This document shows positions 50,023 through 61,985 of a DNA stretch of 64,000 bases, one piece after another; position 1 is the stretch's first letter; every line of letters starts with the position of its first letter. Where the stretch lies: contig JTDE01002053.1 in NCBI GenBank assembly GCA_014338405.1, forward strand, positions 2,806-66,805. The letters are read 5' to 3'. This DNA is from Paragonimus skrjabini miyazakii (taxonomy: Eukaryota; Platyhelminthes; Trematoda; Plagiorchiida; Troglotrematidae). The notes beneath the pieces are model-generated. The model was not told where the DNA came from. It searched no databases and saw nothing but the letters and a program-made list of their open reading frames with translations. A program made the position numbers and the translations under genes.

Positions 50023-51469
50023 GTGAGTATCAAAATAACAAAGTTTGTTTATGAATTTGCGTAAATTCCATGAAGCTCGAAATTCATTTCTTATTACTCT
50101 CCGGGTGAACTTGAACTTCAGTATTTGTCCGGTGTTTGAAATCCAGAGATTTCAAAATGTTCTTGATTTATATACGACACCACCAAGTTGATCAAAGCTT
50201 TCACATTCAGGCAGACTTTAGAAAAATAATCATTGGAATCGAACATGACTTTTATTATCAAGACTGGAATTTGACACCGGATTGACGTTTTCAACCACGT
50301 TAGCCAGTGAGCAACTGGCCTCAAAGTAACCATGGCATAATCACAAAACCGAGATACTTACTCACATCCGAGCGCCTAAATAAAGTAGAGTTGCTACTTA
50401 CTAACTGCAATTCATAACCCGTGTTGAAGACCGTTCTATCAAGTCGATAGTTCTGCGTTCATCAAAATTCTTAAAAAAAACTTTTACCCACTACTGAGTT
50501 ATTAAGGATTTGGTTTATTTGAACTAACTACAACCTGTAGGTGATTGCAGGTTTCACAATCAGATGTGCACTATTGATGAGCTATAAAAAACTGAGGCTT
50601 GCATATGATTATTCCTCCCGAAATGGCATATAGTGGGCAAGTGAGAATGCGCTCGACCCTCATCCACTAACATTTTGGAACGCTTTTCCTGAACATCTAT
50701 CGAAGTATAGTCCTAACGGACTTCTAATAAAAAAGGAAATGGTAGGGTTTGGAGACAACTTGTATATTTCCGGTAATGTGTAGAAACATGATAAGTAGTT
50801 AGCTCCAGTCCAGTCTGTGACCAACGGAAAAAACCAATGTGAGAAGAGGAAAGAACGCGAGGTGGGCTCCAGTCTACTCGACGGCACTCAAAAGCTCGCC
50901 AATCGAAAAGTGCATAGAACCTTCGAGTGCGTCAGTCAACAATCGAAATGGTGCAAGGGAAACGACCTTGAGGAGTAGAATAACAGAACAGTCGTTAGGA
51001 AAAGAATAAAAATCAACTGCATGCATGAGTTCGTAACAGGCCTACCACATCAGGTATACACATAAACATGCGTACAGAACAGACACACGGGAAAACACGA
51101 TCGCAGCCGGGATCTTCAGTGAAAACACATGACTGTTGACTGAAAACTTGGTCTGAATACGTAAGCTGTAATCGGTTGTGAATGATGTCTGGGTTGTCAG
51201 CTAAAACGTCCATTGTAAACCATAAATCTTTTGGGATATTAATGCACATTTAAAGGTTTACAGAAAAAGACCAATTCATTTGTAGAGTGTAAATAGTTAA
51301 GTCAATAAGAATTTTAGTACGGATAAGTTCTTTGTTACGGAGTTAACGTTATGGAGTTAACGTAATAAATAGGTCTGAGATGAGAGAACAACGAGAGTCT
51401 AATTGGTAATAAGCAAACTCAGCTTGGTGGAAACACAACGTCTTTTCTTGATCAATCTCTTTCAGATAA
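50023..51469. other. No recognisable gene (probable intron)
   Basis: Presumably the next intron of the EGF gene. It contains only a short hammerhead-like scrap (50563-50596). Confidence 0.45.
50563..50596 (+). repeat. Scrap of the hammerhead repeat
   Basis: Eighteen bases (GTGCACTATTGATGAGCT) are identical to the 5' part of the hammerhead region of the unit at 21494-21925. Similarity fades after that. Too short to be active. Confidence 0.45.
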
Positions 51470-51557
51470 AGCGACTATGAGAATGCGACAGCTGCGATCA
51501 ACTGTGAGTGATGTTCAATCTATGTGAAACCAAAATCCTCTAATACTCACCAGTAAT
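51470..51557 (+). repeat. Hammerhead/tRNA-like repeat, 3' tail fragment
   Basis: Only the tail of the unit is kept (GAATGCGACAGCTGCGATCA to the CACCAGTAAT end). No tRNA-like part or ribozyme. Confidence 0.75.
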
Positions 51558-51581
51558 ATCCTTGTTGTAAATTAACCACAG

Positions 51582-51830
51582 TGTTTACATTGACGGTTGC
51601 TACTGGCCGACATACTTGCTACATTTTGCATGGCTATCGGTCCTCACAACCTTGAGTCAAAAGATTTCGTTGTTTGGATTCGACGTGGGTTTAAGCGGAC
51701 TGTGTTAATCACCATCCCTCATGAACAGTTTTGTTGCTTTAATTGATTGGCATCGACCGAACGAGGTTCCGTCCGGCAACAGTCTATGCGGGAGCTCCGA
51801 TCAACACAACGCTCTACGCTCAGAAAACCG
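51582..51830 (+). repeat. Dispersed repeat of unknown type, copy 3
   Basis: Resembles 42952-43250 in two blocks (TTTACATTGACGGT near 51588 and TGATTGGC…GTTCCGTC near 51743). It lies next to the 3' side of the LINE copy at 51955-53480. Confidence 0.4.
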
Positions 51831-51954
51831 CTCCATCCTAATCCTATAACAATAAACTGAACCGAAGTGGTAATTGGTTAGTCAACCATCCCCGAGGCTT
51901 GAATTATGTTGCATGTTCAAATGAACCCCTCAAACTTTTGTTAGTAGGTAATGT

Positions 51955-52450
51955 CAAAGAAATGTTCGCCGAGAACGCTCGCCGTTCATGATCACCACAA
52001 CAGTAGTGGCCGGACGGTCTAGTAGGCTACGAGAGTGTTTACAGCAGAATTCCATGATATCCTGTGGCTGGGTGTGAGAACGTCCGATGCCAATGTTAAC
52101 CAGTGCCTTGGTAGACTGGACGGATGGATCGAAAATCGCTTCAGGCAAATCGTAGAACTGCTGGTGCTGTTGACAGTTGGCATAACCCTGCATCAGCTCA
52201 CCTTGCTTCTCACATCGTTCGTCTTTGGTTCCGCGAACACGTTCGGTCAGTTGACGCAGAGTACTCCGGTCAGTCGCTCTCTTGTCTTCCTCGTCCGGGT
52301 TCATTGTGGGAGCGGCGAACGCTGCATTTTTCTATCTTACCAATCTGGAGATTGCCACGTTGTTGTCGTCGAACCAGTCCGGGCACTCCTGGTGCTTGAT
52401 TAGGATCACCCCGGCTGTTTTTGTCGTAATCTGTTTCTTGCGAATTTGCC
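51955..52450 (-). pseudogene. LINE linker / RT N-terminal boundary, broken (second copy)
   Basis: Minus-strand pieces include ERCEKQGELMQGYANCQQHQ, followed within two residues by FYDLPEAIFDPS, matching the family's E-I-Q-G-Y-A-D-x-N…F-F-x-A-I-K-A-I-Y-G-P region, and CCKHSRSLLDRPATT, matching R-W-A-E-H-F-x-x-V-L-N-R-P-S-T. These segments sit just before the RT in intact elements. Confidence 0.65.
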
Positions 52451-52508
52451 AAATATCTTTGGGGTTGATGGATACAAGAACGTATTTCAAATGAACAGCA
52501 ACCACACG

Positions 52509-53354
52509 CTAAAATACCATCCTCATCTTTGAGTTCTCTAATCGTGTAACATCAAGGTTTTGCCGTTTCTCGATTAACCTACAATAAAGAGACTTGCACA
52601 CATAAAAATGTACTCTGGTCCTGACCAGTCTATGATCTGTGCTACCTTCAACACCGCGCAACACTTTCGTCATACGCACTTTGTGAATATCACGCTGTCG
52701 CAAGTTCACGTAATCAAACAAGTGGTGAGTGAGTCCACGTCGTAAGATCGCACGCATACAGCTGGAATTGGGTGTTTGTGATGGTAGCAGGCAGAGTGAG
52801 CAGACGATAACGGTTCCTCTTGACTGAACCAACGCCGTGGGGTCCGAGGACTTCCGGCTAGACCGTTGAATCCCATATAATTTGCGCGTTGAAGTCACCT
52901 AGAACAAACAGTCGGTCATTCGCCGGTTCCGAGCGGATTGTAGTGGACGATTAATAACAGAACTGGTCCTGTGTATCATCAGTGGGCCACATCGTTGAAA
53001 CATAAATACTTACAATTGCGGCTCACTTACATCGAATGAGTCGCAGGCGCATGAACATGATTTGAGGGCTGGTGTTGTGCTGCCTTCCTGTCATCAAAGA
53101 ACTGATGCAGTGGTTAATACGAAACAGACACCGTGTTCTCCAACATCTTCTGCCGGGTAAATTATCCAATGGAATGTATATCCCACACGTGTTTTTCGGA
53201 GCTTACCTTGCTCTGCAAGCGTTGATTCACTCAAGGCTGCTACGATGATGTCATAGCTACTCAGTTCCATGACGATCAGTGCGGTGCAGCGTTCTGGCTG
53301 TTCAATGGTGCCGCACTGGTCCAACAACGTATGCTGTTGTACACCGTCTTGCAT
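52509..53354 (-). pseudogene. LINE endonuclease domain, broken (second copy)
   Basis: Three minus-strand pieces in different frames. The first (53354-53094) has LLDQCGTIEQPERCTALI and the catalytic-glutamate segment IIVAALSES, then GYTFHW and a G-V-x-F-x-L strand. The second (about 52925-52860) has LFVLGDFNAQ, the D-x-N motif. The third (52700-52509) has DIHKVRMTKVLRGVEGSTDHRLV, with the catalytic histidine in T-D-H, followed by a KMRM end. These are in the right order and spacing for a LINE endonuclease. Stops and frameshifts show it is dead. Confidence 0.8.
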
Positions 53355-53469
53355 TCACGCGCACGTCTCACCTTGCCATGTGGGAGTTCAGATTGATTCT
53401 CTGATTCAAAAATTTGACCGATGGGACAAAGGAAATACAGGTCTCTTGAAAAGTCCCATCCGGAGCCTC

Positions 53470-53605
53470 TGACTCAAAAGCCTGACCTGTTAGTTAACCG
53501 GATGAAACGGTTTGTTGGAGAATCCTACCTGGAGCCAATATCTCAAGTGTACGACTCACTTGACAGTGAGGGGCCAATCCAGCTCGAGGTCGCATTAAAT
53601 AAGAC
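53470..53605 (-). repeat. Leader-like segment shared with the first LINE copy
   Basis: Aligns with 2119-2260. Lies about 130 bases upstream of the second LINE's endonuclease. An open frame on the other strand (53421-53654) is probably accidental. Confidence 0.45.
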
Positions 53606-53654
53606 GGTGAAGATCGATTACGATTACTGCGGATGGGTGCATCATAATCTATAA

Positions 53655-54770
53655 CCAATCTTTTGGGAATTAAGGTTTTTCGACCTTACAGGATAATGTG
53701 TCGCCGGCCACAGTCAATCAAAGGAGTGCTCTTTGTTTGAGGGTAAATTTTTAACACGTTTCTTTCTGAGTTGAATGGCGGCAGTGACGCAACTATGAAA
53801 AACAGTTTTGTTGTATGCCCATAGGATCATGCCTAACTACTTAAGTATTCCTGCACAATCAGTAGCGCGGTATAGAAACTTGTGAGCTGAGCCGGTTTTT
53901 ATCGGGTTGGCCTTCTTTGATCGGTCTGACGTCGTTGAACCAGGAAGGGCCGAAGCTCTAGTCAGCATAGCGCAAGGTAGCAAAAATAGTCAGAACGCAC
54001 ACACTGTCATCAATGTGCATCATTCACCAGGGCAGTCTGGTACTGACGAACAAGTCCTTTCTTTATGCAAAAGTGTGGCTTCTATAAGTAAACTACTCTC
54101 TTCCCCGTAAACCGCAGAATCCTTCGATTTTTGCTGCGTAACATAGGCGAAAGCTCTACTCTAGGTTCCATTGGGATCGGCGTGCCAACAAGTGTCGAGC
54201 GATTGGTGACGCCGGTTCTTTGTGACTTACTACATTTTAATCTGTCTGCGACAACGCGCTATCTCTGAGTATTTTGCGGACTCAAACTGGAATGTGTTTG
54301 TCAACTCGATTGCGTAATTGCCATTCCGTTCTGTGTACGTAATTGGCTCAGCACTCACACCAGGATTCATAGATCATGTAAGGCACGGTATAACGCGGTA
54401 GCGGTGTTCCCAGCAGCGATGCTGGGATTCGGATGGCGTTGAACAGCATGACTAGTACAGCCTAACATTCGCTTATAATGTCACTCGATAACAGGCGTTT
54501 CTTTGCAACGCTGTGTTGAAACCTCTGTAATTGCCTTGATTTGGTAAGTGATTGTCGGAAACAGTCGTCCAACTAGTCGTTACCCTTGTTTTTATTAGTT
54601 AAAAGTATCATTTAGAATTTTTAGGAAGGAGTGATCATTCCGCAAAAGAAAAAAAGTTCAAAGAATAAAGCTGGTTCCATTATCCACAGCAACATTTGGA
54701 GTAGCGTCTTCAAGAAAGAGTAAAACTTTCTGCCGTTCTTTCGTAAAACGGGTGTTTGTAAAAACTGAAG
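53655..54770. other. No recognisable feature
   Basis: No domain-bearing frame or repeat similarity recognised. Confidence 0.4.
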
Positions 54771-55033
54771 TATAGGTTGAACATTACCCACAATTGATTG
54801 CAGCTGTCGCATTACCGTAGACATTCCAGTCGGCCCCTTAGGAACTGCAGAAGCACTAGACTCGAGTTTCTCCCTCATTAGAGCTCTTCAGTAGTGCATA
54901 TTCTCGCCACTGCCGGGACTTGAACCACGGATACGCTGTTCATGAGGCAACCGTGTTTACCACTGCCACAGTGACCTCACATTAAACAAGACTGAATTAT
55001 GTAAAAAATCAAAATCCCCTACTACTCATCGGT
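54771..55033 (-). repeat. Hammerhead/tRNA-like repeat, inverted core joined to a forward tail
   Basis: Same arrangement as 41043-41303: minus-strand tail, hammerhead (54853-54897) and tRNA-like segment, then a forward tail end (AAAATCAAAATCCCCTACTA…). The B box on the minus strand is perfect here (GGTTCAAGTCCC). Confidence 0.83.
54853..54897 (-). ncRNA. Hammerhead ribozyme, core residues present, stem II weakened
   Basis: Stem I is perfect, core CUGAAGA fits CUGANGA, GAAA and GUC are intact, stem III is palindromic. In stem II the closing G-C pair is lost (G opposite A) and one pair is a wobble, so activity is probably reduced. Confidence 0.72.
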
Positions 55034-55657
55034 AAAAGTAGAAGTGTTAAACCAGCTGACAGTCAGGATTAAGATGGGGAATAGGTTTGCGTCTCAGCCT
55101 GGTTTACCTTTTATTGTCAACATGGCCGAGAAAATGTATGTAAAATTGACAATCAGGGAGGCTGTTAAATAATAAAGTCAGAAAAATAATATTAATGTTA
55201 TTACTATCATTAGTATTTACAACAAAAGTTCCACTAATATTGTCGGTCCACTAATCACTTCATGTGGTTTATGACACGTTGTAACAACTTGGATTACGGC
55301 CTAAAAGGTTAAACCGTGGAATCAAGAAATTTTAGCAGCCTAAAATGGTAACTGAAACTAAATGGAAATGACAGTTGTGTTATCCTTGTTTCGTGTAAAG
55401 GCGTTATTTTATTGATTCGTTTAACTTATAATGGTCCGGCCGTCATGTCTTTGCTGGTCATCTTCCGTGTGTTTGTGTGTGTGTGTGTGTCACTCTTCCG
55501 ATTTTCATCCTTAGTACTCTGCCATACTGACCAACCACAGACCATGCAACACGATCAATTGTAAGTACTTAATGGTTTGTCGCAGATACTACTCTATCCT
55601 GGGCATGGCTGTTTCAATGTTCTGAGTTTTTCAGTATACTTTTACACAAGTAGCATG
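55034..55657. other. No recognisable gene; GT microsatellite
   Basis: A short GT-rich tract lies at 55467-55490; nothing else recognised. Confidence 0.5.
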
Positions 55658-56086
55658 TTATTGATGGGTAGTCGGGGATTTGGTTAATTTCAAGTCAAAC
55701 ATCACTCACATTTGATCGCAGCTGTCGCATTCAAACAAACTTTCCAGCCAACCTCTTTCGAAAAGAGGCACTAGACTCGAGTTTAGTTCTCATTAGACCT
55801 CATCAGTGGTGTATATTCTTGCAACGGTCGGAACTAGAACTCCGGCCACGCTTTCATGAGGCAAACATGTTGACCACTGCGCCATTCGCCTCGCAGTAGA
55901 CACGACTAAAGTATCACATCTGAACGCCAAACCACTTTCGCTTGTGAGTAATTATCAGGTTGTCGGGTCGCCTAGAGAGAAGGCAACGTAGCTGCCCTGT
56001 TAACTCCAGTATATAACTCCAGGATTAGAACTTCGGAGACAGGTGGAGATCTCAGATTTGATTAGACCTGCTCGGCGATATTTTGA
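55658..56086 (-). repeat. Hammerhead/tRNA-like repeat, full-length unit of a tandem pair
   Basis: A complete minus-strand unit: head (about 56086-55900), tRNA-like segment (about 55893-55820), hammerhead region (55812-55768) and tail ending at 55658. The next unit begins at 56087 in the same orientation, exactly 430 bp on (TGATGGGTA at 55662 and TGATGAGTA at 56092). Confidence 0.86.
55768..55812 (-). ncRNA. Hammerhead ribozyme motif, GAAA lost
   Basis: CUGAUGA is the classic core, and stem III and GUC are intact, but GAAA has become UAAA and stem I is weakened on its 5' strand. Probably inactive. Confidence 0.7.
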
Positions 56087-56148
56087 ATTACTGATGAGTA
56101 GTCGGGAATTTGGTTAATTTTAAGTTGAACGTCACACATTTTATCGCT
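56087..56148 (-). repeat. Hammerhead/tRNA-like repeat, tail of a second tandem unit
   Basis: Begins ATTACTGATGAGTAGTCGGG and follows the family tail to about 56148, where similarity stops. A truncated unit, tandem with 55658-56086. Confidence 0.8.
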
Positions 56149-59100
56149 GAAAAGTCTATCTGCACGCGAAGGATGTGACCCAACGTGAGTGAGGTTCGGC
56201 TTGATCAATATGTGTTTAATAGTTAATAGTCACGGGAAGTGCGTGACGGGTTCCGTGGTTGTTGTTACTCCCCGGTGAACATCGACCATAGGCTCTACTA
56301 GGATCGGTAGATGTTGAAGTGTGTAGTTTCTAACTCACTTGCGTGTTAATGTAACTGTTATCTCAGACTCAACGGGGTCCACGAATCATTACAAATATCT
56401 TATGGGACCTTTGTAAAACTAAGATGTAGGCTAGTATCTTGAAGCAGTTTGAGTTTCTGCACGGTTCTAACAAAAGCTTTTAACACTTGCACTGCTCCGC
56501 TGCCTCCACTGAGTCTAAGATAATATAACACAGCTCACTCGCATCTGGGTCAATATTTAAAAAGCTATGAGATTTTATTCAAAGTGATTGTCTGTAAGTT
56601 TAAAACGCGGTTATTTTCATGCTTCACCCAAGAGTTCCCATGTATCTTCGCGGATAACACTGCTAGAAGGCAGTAGTTCGTTGTTACCTTGTATGATTCT
56701 AACAGTTAACTTTGAACAGTTTGAAAAATTTATCGTTAGAACAACCTATCTTCATTGTGCCAAGGTATCCGAACATATGAAGTGCAGTTGCAAGTGTTTG
56801 AAGGTGGCCGGCCAATTTCATGGAATAAATCTTTCGAAGATCGAGAGAGTCCCGCTTATCGCAGTGTGTCCAGTGGCGTCGTTGGCGTGGTGAGTGATTA
56901 TGTATGAAAGTAGGTCTGGCATTTTCCCACATATTTCGAAAAACCTTAGGTTCCTTTGATAAATGTAACTAACGAAATAAATAAGTGAATTTTGTGAAAT
57001 AACAGTCATCTGATGTACTTTTACGAATCAAGTAAATTTCAATCTGGCTGGGTTCCCTAATTCGGTCAAAGCAATTTGAATTGAATCATCAGTGAGCATG
57101 CGGTTTCTTTATAATTACCAGAGATAACTACCACTTTACTGATAGTTATTCCTTCACATAGAGGGTGAATTGATTGCTACAAACTTTATTGAAAGTGACG
57201 TCCATTTTATATCTTCTGGACAGACCAAAAGAAACACATTAGAACTAACTTATTAAGTTATACATTGAGACTACTATCAGTGCCTGTGAATTAAGTTACC
57301 TGTGAATGTGTATACTTAGTGTGACGTACACTGTTTAGCTATCGGTACTTCTGCAGAATCTGTAGGCAGTGGTCCGGTTGACATAATCAGGCAGAGTGTC
57401 GCAACGGCTTACACTTTCGATATAGATATCTTGTTTGGTTTAGACGTTAACCTCATCCGATGGTCACCTCCAGATGATAACTTCATACAAATGACCTCTT
57501 TACACCTCCAGTGGAAGCCTATTTGAACCCTGTGGGTAGGAGTTGGATCAGGATATGTATAGGAGGTATCCCGATTCCGCCGTACTGATAATTCCAGATT
57601 ACAGAACTCTTTATCTGAGTCACACTTATTGTCCGTGCCTTTCTTGACTGACTGATGATCAGTAGAGGCAATTAACCTCTCATGCACGCTTCTGCGCATT
57701 GCTTGGTTCGTTCTACTAACGGCACGGTTTTGTTCAAACTAGCTGTACTTACCGGTGAGGATACTGCCCAAATAGACACCTGTTGCAACTTGGACAATTC
57801 CACAAACTGGTTTAAAAATTTGGTTTCTGTTGTTTGGTCAGTTGCTACACGGACCGATTGAACTGAAAAATTGTTCGGTATAAATTGATGGACGTGAAAC
57901 ACGACTTGCTACATTTTATAGTAGGCCGTAGTTACTAGCAAAATGCAATCATAACTCACAAGACACCTTGACAAGTCTACTAGTTATCGGACATTTGAAC
58001 GCTTTTAGAACTTGGTTCCTTGCCACAGATAGTTATAAGATCTAGTTAATACATTCACCTCTGGTGGAAGGGTAAGTGCAACTGTAACCGAACGAATCGT
58101 GAGGTTTCTCGGAACCGCCAAACATTAAAAGCTGATTAACTTTCAGACTATTTTTTGGTTGTTTTTACATCAGCACGAAAAGTTTCACTTTTTGGCAAAG
58201 GATCCTGTTTTTTCCGAGTTAACACCATGATAAGAGTTTTCTGGACGCTTCCCTTAACGATGTTTTAAACTTTTGTTAAGTTCAGTGCAAAGAATCTAGT
58301 GAAAACACTATTCAACTATTCTTACCCTCTAGAACAACCAAAGGAACTACTGGTGTGTTCCATCGACATGGCTGTTGGCGTGCAGTGTAGCAGAGGTTGA
58401 ATATGAGCGACCTTGGACAGTAGACGCATCTCAAGTGATGTGTTGATCGACGCCACTACAGTATGACAGATCTATAGGTTGGACATTTTTTTTGACAGTA
58501 TGTGTAGACCTAGCATACATTTGTGATGAAAATCATTCTGCACACTATACACAACTGGACGATTAAATTAAGAGCTTTCAGGAAAACGGTGCTTCACAGA
58601 GACCAGCTGGACAATATCATTTCATTCCATATAACCAGCGATTAACATCACTTCCTCTGATTAGTAAACTGCAATATCTTGTGTGTATACTTGAGCAAAA
58701 CAACGCAGTTCGCTCAGTGTAATGTATACTGTTTGGCGCATCCATATTCCGAAACACTGTAACTCTAGCCACTTTTTGTAATTAAAAGAAATCAATGCGA
58801 GTTGCTGGTAGGTCGGCTAGAGCCAGACTGAGGGTAACAGAGATGCTTCCACTGGTGACAAAACCTAGAAGCGTTTACCATCAAACGTGACGGTATGTAC
58901 GTTCACATTTTGTGTTCACATGGAACGAAAAATTAGCAATGCAGGAAAGTAGTTGTAAATGTATACCAGTTTAACCCGATAAACGCGATATCAAGTTTTG
59001 CGTGAAATTTTATAACGGAAAAAACATGGATGTGACGTACTTACATACCTTACGTATGTAATTGGAAAACGTAGGAAGGGAGATCACTTTCCGATGACAT

Positions 59101-59739
59101 GGTTATCCAGATAAAACAGGAGTGACTGAACAGAAGAGGCAATAACACTGTGGACGCTTTTACACAATCTCCCTTCTTTAGTTCAGCACAACAAGATGGC
59201 CATGGGTGCCACGAGTTTCGGTTGTCTTTCAGTTCCACAGGGACTTCAGAATTCGTCGTTCAACCAACCTCAGGGTATCCCTTATTGAAACGAGTCAGGT
59301 AAAAATTTACTAATGAAATATCACACGAAAGAAGGTGGGACCGTGGCCTTTCTACCAGCTTTACCTCTAGGTGATGAGGTAAAACAGATTTCAAAAGAAA
59401 GTTCGCAGTCGTATCACATAGTACCAAGAGCAAGGTTAACTACTGTAACCAATATGCTCGAGATTTATATTATCGGATGTGCCACCGGGAGACGGACAAT
59501 TGTTTGATGTGGAATATCCCGGAAATCCATTCACCAAATGTGTTGATTTCTTACAATGGTCTTGGCTGACTAGAGATCGAAAAGAACCCAGGGTTAATTC
59601 AATAGAACAAACCTCAGCATAGGCTTAGCGCACAAGAACGTGCAGTTTATGCCACTAAAGGAAGCGGATTCCTGAAGTTGTGTTTAACGGAAGTGAAAGG
59701 TCAAGGCAACCAATCATGTAGGTATAGGCAAATTGCGTG
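56149..59739. other. No recognisable gene
   Basis: Short frames only; no domain or repeat recognised. Confidence 0.45.
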
Positions 59740-60180
59740 CTAGGTGTGGTGTACATGTGGTGAATGGCCAGGTCGGAGGTGTGAGTATTCAAACAGTCGG
59801 CGGAGTATCTAAACGCGGAAGGCATGCACGTCCACGAACCCTCAACGATCGAATGACGGACAACGGGGACAGTCGGATGAGTCATCGTTCGACCGGATCG
59901 GAGGCTCGATTATTCCAACACTCGGGGGAATATCTCGACTCCACCGTGGAATACGATCAAAGCTCATTGTGGATAGATGGAGAAAACACGGGCGACCGGA
60001 CGAACCGTCGCTCAACGGAATCGGACCAATGGACGAAGAATGGTAGGCGGAAAACCCCCCGATAGACGGCGCCGATCACATACCTAAACCGGGCAGAAGT
60101 GCACACGACGCGTGAACGGAAACCTGGGGATGTTGTGGACTGGAATGCTGACTCATAAACGCGAGCGCGCGCGTAGCATG
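59740..60180. other. CpG-rich, GC-rich island of unknown nature
   Basis: CpG dinucleotides are dense here and scarce in most of the window. A 110-codon + strand frame (59733-60065) is strongly hydrophilic (many D, E, R, S, T) with no recognised domain. It may be an exon, a recently inserted mobile element or a regulatory island. Confidence 0.35.
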
Positions 60181-61737
60181 TGAACTAGCGTGTTGGACAA
60201 TACTGAGCTTTATTGGACGCCTTTTCGCTACATACAGACTGTTATCAAATGCGAATATCCTTGTACCGAAGATGTATTAACGACGTAAACGATGTACTTC
60301 CGTTTTGAAATTATGCACGGCTAAGTTACTGTTTGATTTTTGGTTCAAAGTGAACGTGTCATTTTTGGTTGTTTACTCGTGTACCTGATTCTTTCTTTGT
60401 TCGGTGGTCCGTTCACAATGTGAAAATACTGACTGAATCAAGTTTAAGCCGCCATGGCGTCAGACATATTGAATACTTTTAAAACTCATTTAACTATCTC
60501 TGAAATTCTCCATATTTACGTATTTTACTCTGTTTACAGTTCTTTCTTCGTCATACGACAGTACATAGAGAATAGCAAAACAGGTGGTGTGTTAATTGGC
60601 ATTATGTAGTGGCCTTTGTACGAAGATGAACCCCCGAAATTACGGCATTCCGAAAAACCTGATTCCGACCGTGCAAGTTGTTTGATGCAGTCAGTTTCGG
60701 TTACACTAGAAATGGAACTTTTTCCGTCGTTCCAAATTTCTTTCAAGCAGTGAACATTTTCTGACTGTCCATTGGCTCAGCCAACACATGTTTACTCAAA
60801 TCTATCACATTTGTAAGTTTAGTAAACGGACTTGCAAGATATAGTTTTGGCTTTTCTCGGCTTTACTGCCGGTTATTCTCACTTCACTTATTGTTTGACA
60901 ATCACAGATTCTCTTCATTTTTGTTCCTTCACATGGACTTGGGAATAACTCAGGATCCACGTTCGGGGTTCATATCAGCGGATCGAAATTTTCTGTTATA
61001 TGGTCATCTACTTATCAAAAACCACTTCCTCGAGAGGTAACTGTTTTTATCTGGGCCACAGTTGTCGTCGTTACCCAGTACGAACTGGTGCAAACCAAAC
61101 CTTATCAAACTTTATGGAGACAGAAGGGAACCTGCATAGAAAACGTCTCTTATATCTCAGTTATGAAAAGACTACGGACGCCGTTCCGATTCACAGCCTG
61201 TGTCGTAACTGAAACACAGTTAACTGATGGCTGCATGAACTCCACCGGTTGTATGCGAATGGCTGCAAAACTCAAATCATACTCATCTGAAGTGTTAATT
61301 CCTCAAAACAATTTCAACTAATTGAGGGTTCGGAAACCATTTTTCATATTCGAGTTATTTTCTTAGTCTTCGAAACATCACAGCATTTATCCTCTTATCA
61401 CTCACGCAATGTAGCATGTATAAATGATGACTTAGCTGTTAGTAGTTTGAAACCCTGGGGTATTGCGCTTCTATAATAGGGAAATCGGCGGTTCACTTTT
61501 GCACTTTTGACAAGTGTATCAAAAAGAAGGGCTAGGGTGCAGTTAGTCCCTTTGTCGTGAACGATCTAGTTCAAAATTAGCCTTGTGTGCGAAGGGGCTG
61601 TGGTACTGCAGTAGAACATTAATTACAATATATCTTCAAAATCTGCCAATGCACAATAACTTGCTTTAATGATCCGTTTATCTCTGCTAACGTAAATATG
61701 GGTTCATTGAAAAAAGATGCTTTGAGCAAACTTTATG
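60181..61737. other. No recognisable gene
   Basis: Short frames only. Confidence 0.45.
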
Positions 61738-61985
61738 ACTTCTGTGATTTTAACGTGAAGAGAAGTCCCAACCATGAGATGACTCGGTGTACTTAACAGC
61801 TATAGAGTCGCCTCTCAGGATGATCGGTCAATCTGAGCATTGCACACGTGTGAATGTGGCTGACCGTTTAGCTACGCTGATTGGACCCTGAGTAGTGTGA
61901 TGTCAACGTCGCAGTGGTCATTAAGATTGTTCACTGAAAGCGTGGCAAGAGTTCAAATTCCGGCCGTAACAAGCGGTTGAGTACA
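61738..61985 (+). repeat. Hammerhead/tRNA-like repeat, old copy without ribozyme
   Basis: Head (from ACTTCTGTGATTTTAACGTG) and tRNA-like segment (about 61893-61970; A-box-like CGTCGCAGTGG, good B box GTTCAAATTCC) of the family on the + strand. The head matches the unit at 41304-41708. Similarity ends before the hammerhead. Confidence 0.7.

Larger units (their letters stand above)
51955..53480 (-). mobile_element. Second decayed LINE copy (endonuclease and linker)
   Basis: Minus-strand LINE with endonuclease (53354 to about 52509) and linker up to the start of the RT region, ending near 51955. The RT palm is absent, so the copy is truncated at its 3' end. Frames are broken many times. The endonuclease differs in sequence from the copy at the left end, but a shared leader segment lies upstream of both. 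Confidence 0.8.

Noticed and set aside
20966..56148. Reading the hammerhead repeat as a MITE because tails occur in opposite orientations
   Set aside because: The opposite tails come from separate inverted or rearranged units. Intact units have different head and tail, and no terminal inverted repeat or target duplication was seen.
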